A DNA stretch of 5,831 nt from Pseudomonadota bacterium (lineage in GTDB: Bacteria; Pseudomonadota; Gammaproteobacteria; Steroidobacterales; Steroidobacteraceae), in contig JAJZLX010000223.1 of assembly GCA_021850555.1 (NCBI GenBank), positions 1 to 5,831 of the forward strand. The letters are read 5' to 3'. Under the pieces are notes generated by a model, which was not told where the DNA came from, did not search any database, and saw only the letters and a list, made by a program, of their open reading frames with translations. Positions 5,776 to 5,831 of the stretch are shown one piece after another; positions within the stretch are counted from its first letter, which is position 1, and every line of letters begins with the position of its first letter. Position numbers and translations under genes: made by a program.

Positions 5776-5831
5776 GAGTTAAGCGGCCGGATTTACTCTC
5801 TGCATCAATGCGTTGCGCGCCAATTTGCGCC

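Overview
The window is GC-rich proteobacterial DNA. It holds one compact Tn7-superfamily transposon of the Tn5053/Tn402 (TniABQ) type, placed beside conjugation genes of the RP4/Ti-plasmid kind. The host replicon is therefore probably a conjugative plasmid or an integrative conjugative element. The species cannot be told from the sequence.

Left flank (1-992): two minus-strand genes overlap by 4 bp. They are a TraF-type conjugative signal peptidase (295-852) and, downstream of it, a lytic transglycosylase that runs off the window edge (1-298). Between the TraF start and the transposon lies a 9-bp-arm inverted repeat (934-959).

Transposon (993-5705, 4713 bp): it is bounded by imperfect 26-bp terminal inverted repeats (20/26 identical) that begin TGTC. 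Inside the ends I see repeated copies of a core close to AATTCGTAGAATT, three at the left (about 993-1107) and four at the right (about 5596-5705). This is the layout expected of transposase binding sites in Tn7-like elements. A roughly 300-bp leader precedes three overlapping plus-strand genes. tniA encodes a DDE transposase, tniB an AAA+ ATPase and tniQ a zinc-binding target-selection protein. No tnsA endonuclease, resolvase or cargo gene is present, so this is a minimal element that probably transposes by a replicative, cointegrate-forming route.

The most unusual gene is tniQ. After a normal N-terminal TniQ zinc-finger half it carries a C-terminal region of about 110 residues resembling the two-part helix-turn-helix DNA-binding region of IS630-family transposases. 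This suggests a TniQ with its own fused target reader.

Right flank (5706-5831): on the minus strand there is a good ribosome binding site and ATG whose reading frame enters the transposon end after about six codons, so a short gene start appears cut by the insertion. Upstream of it is a near-perfect palindrome (5747-5767) bracketed by GTTATTA repeats, a likely operator or recombinase site. The 5-bp sequences flanking the two ends do not match (AGCGC against CCCGG), so a simple insertion with target duplication is not shown.
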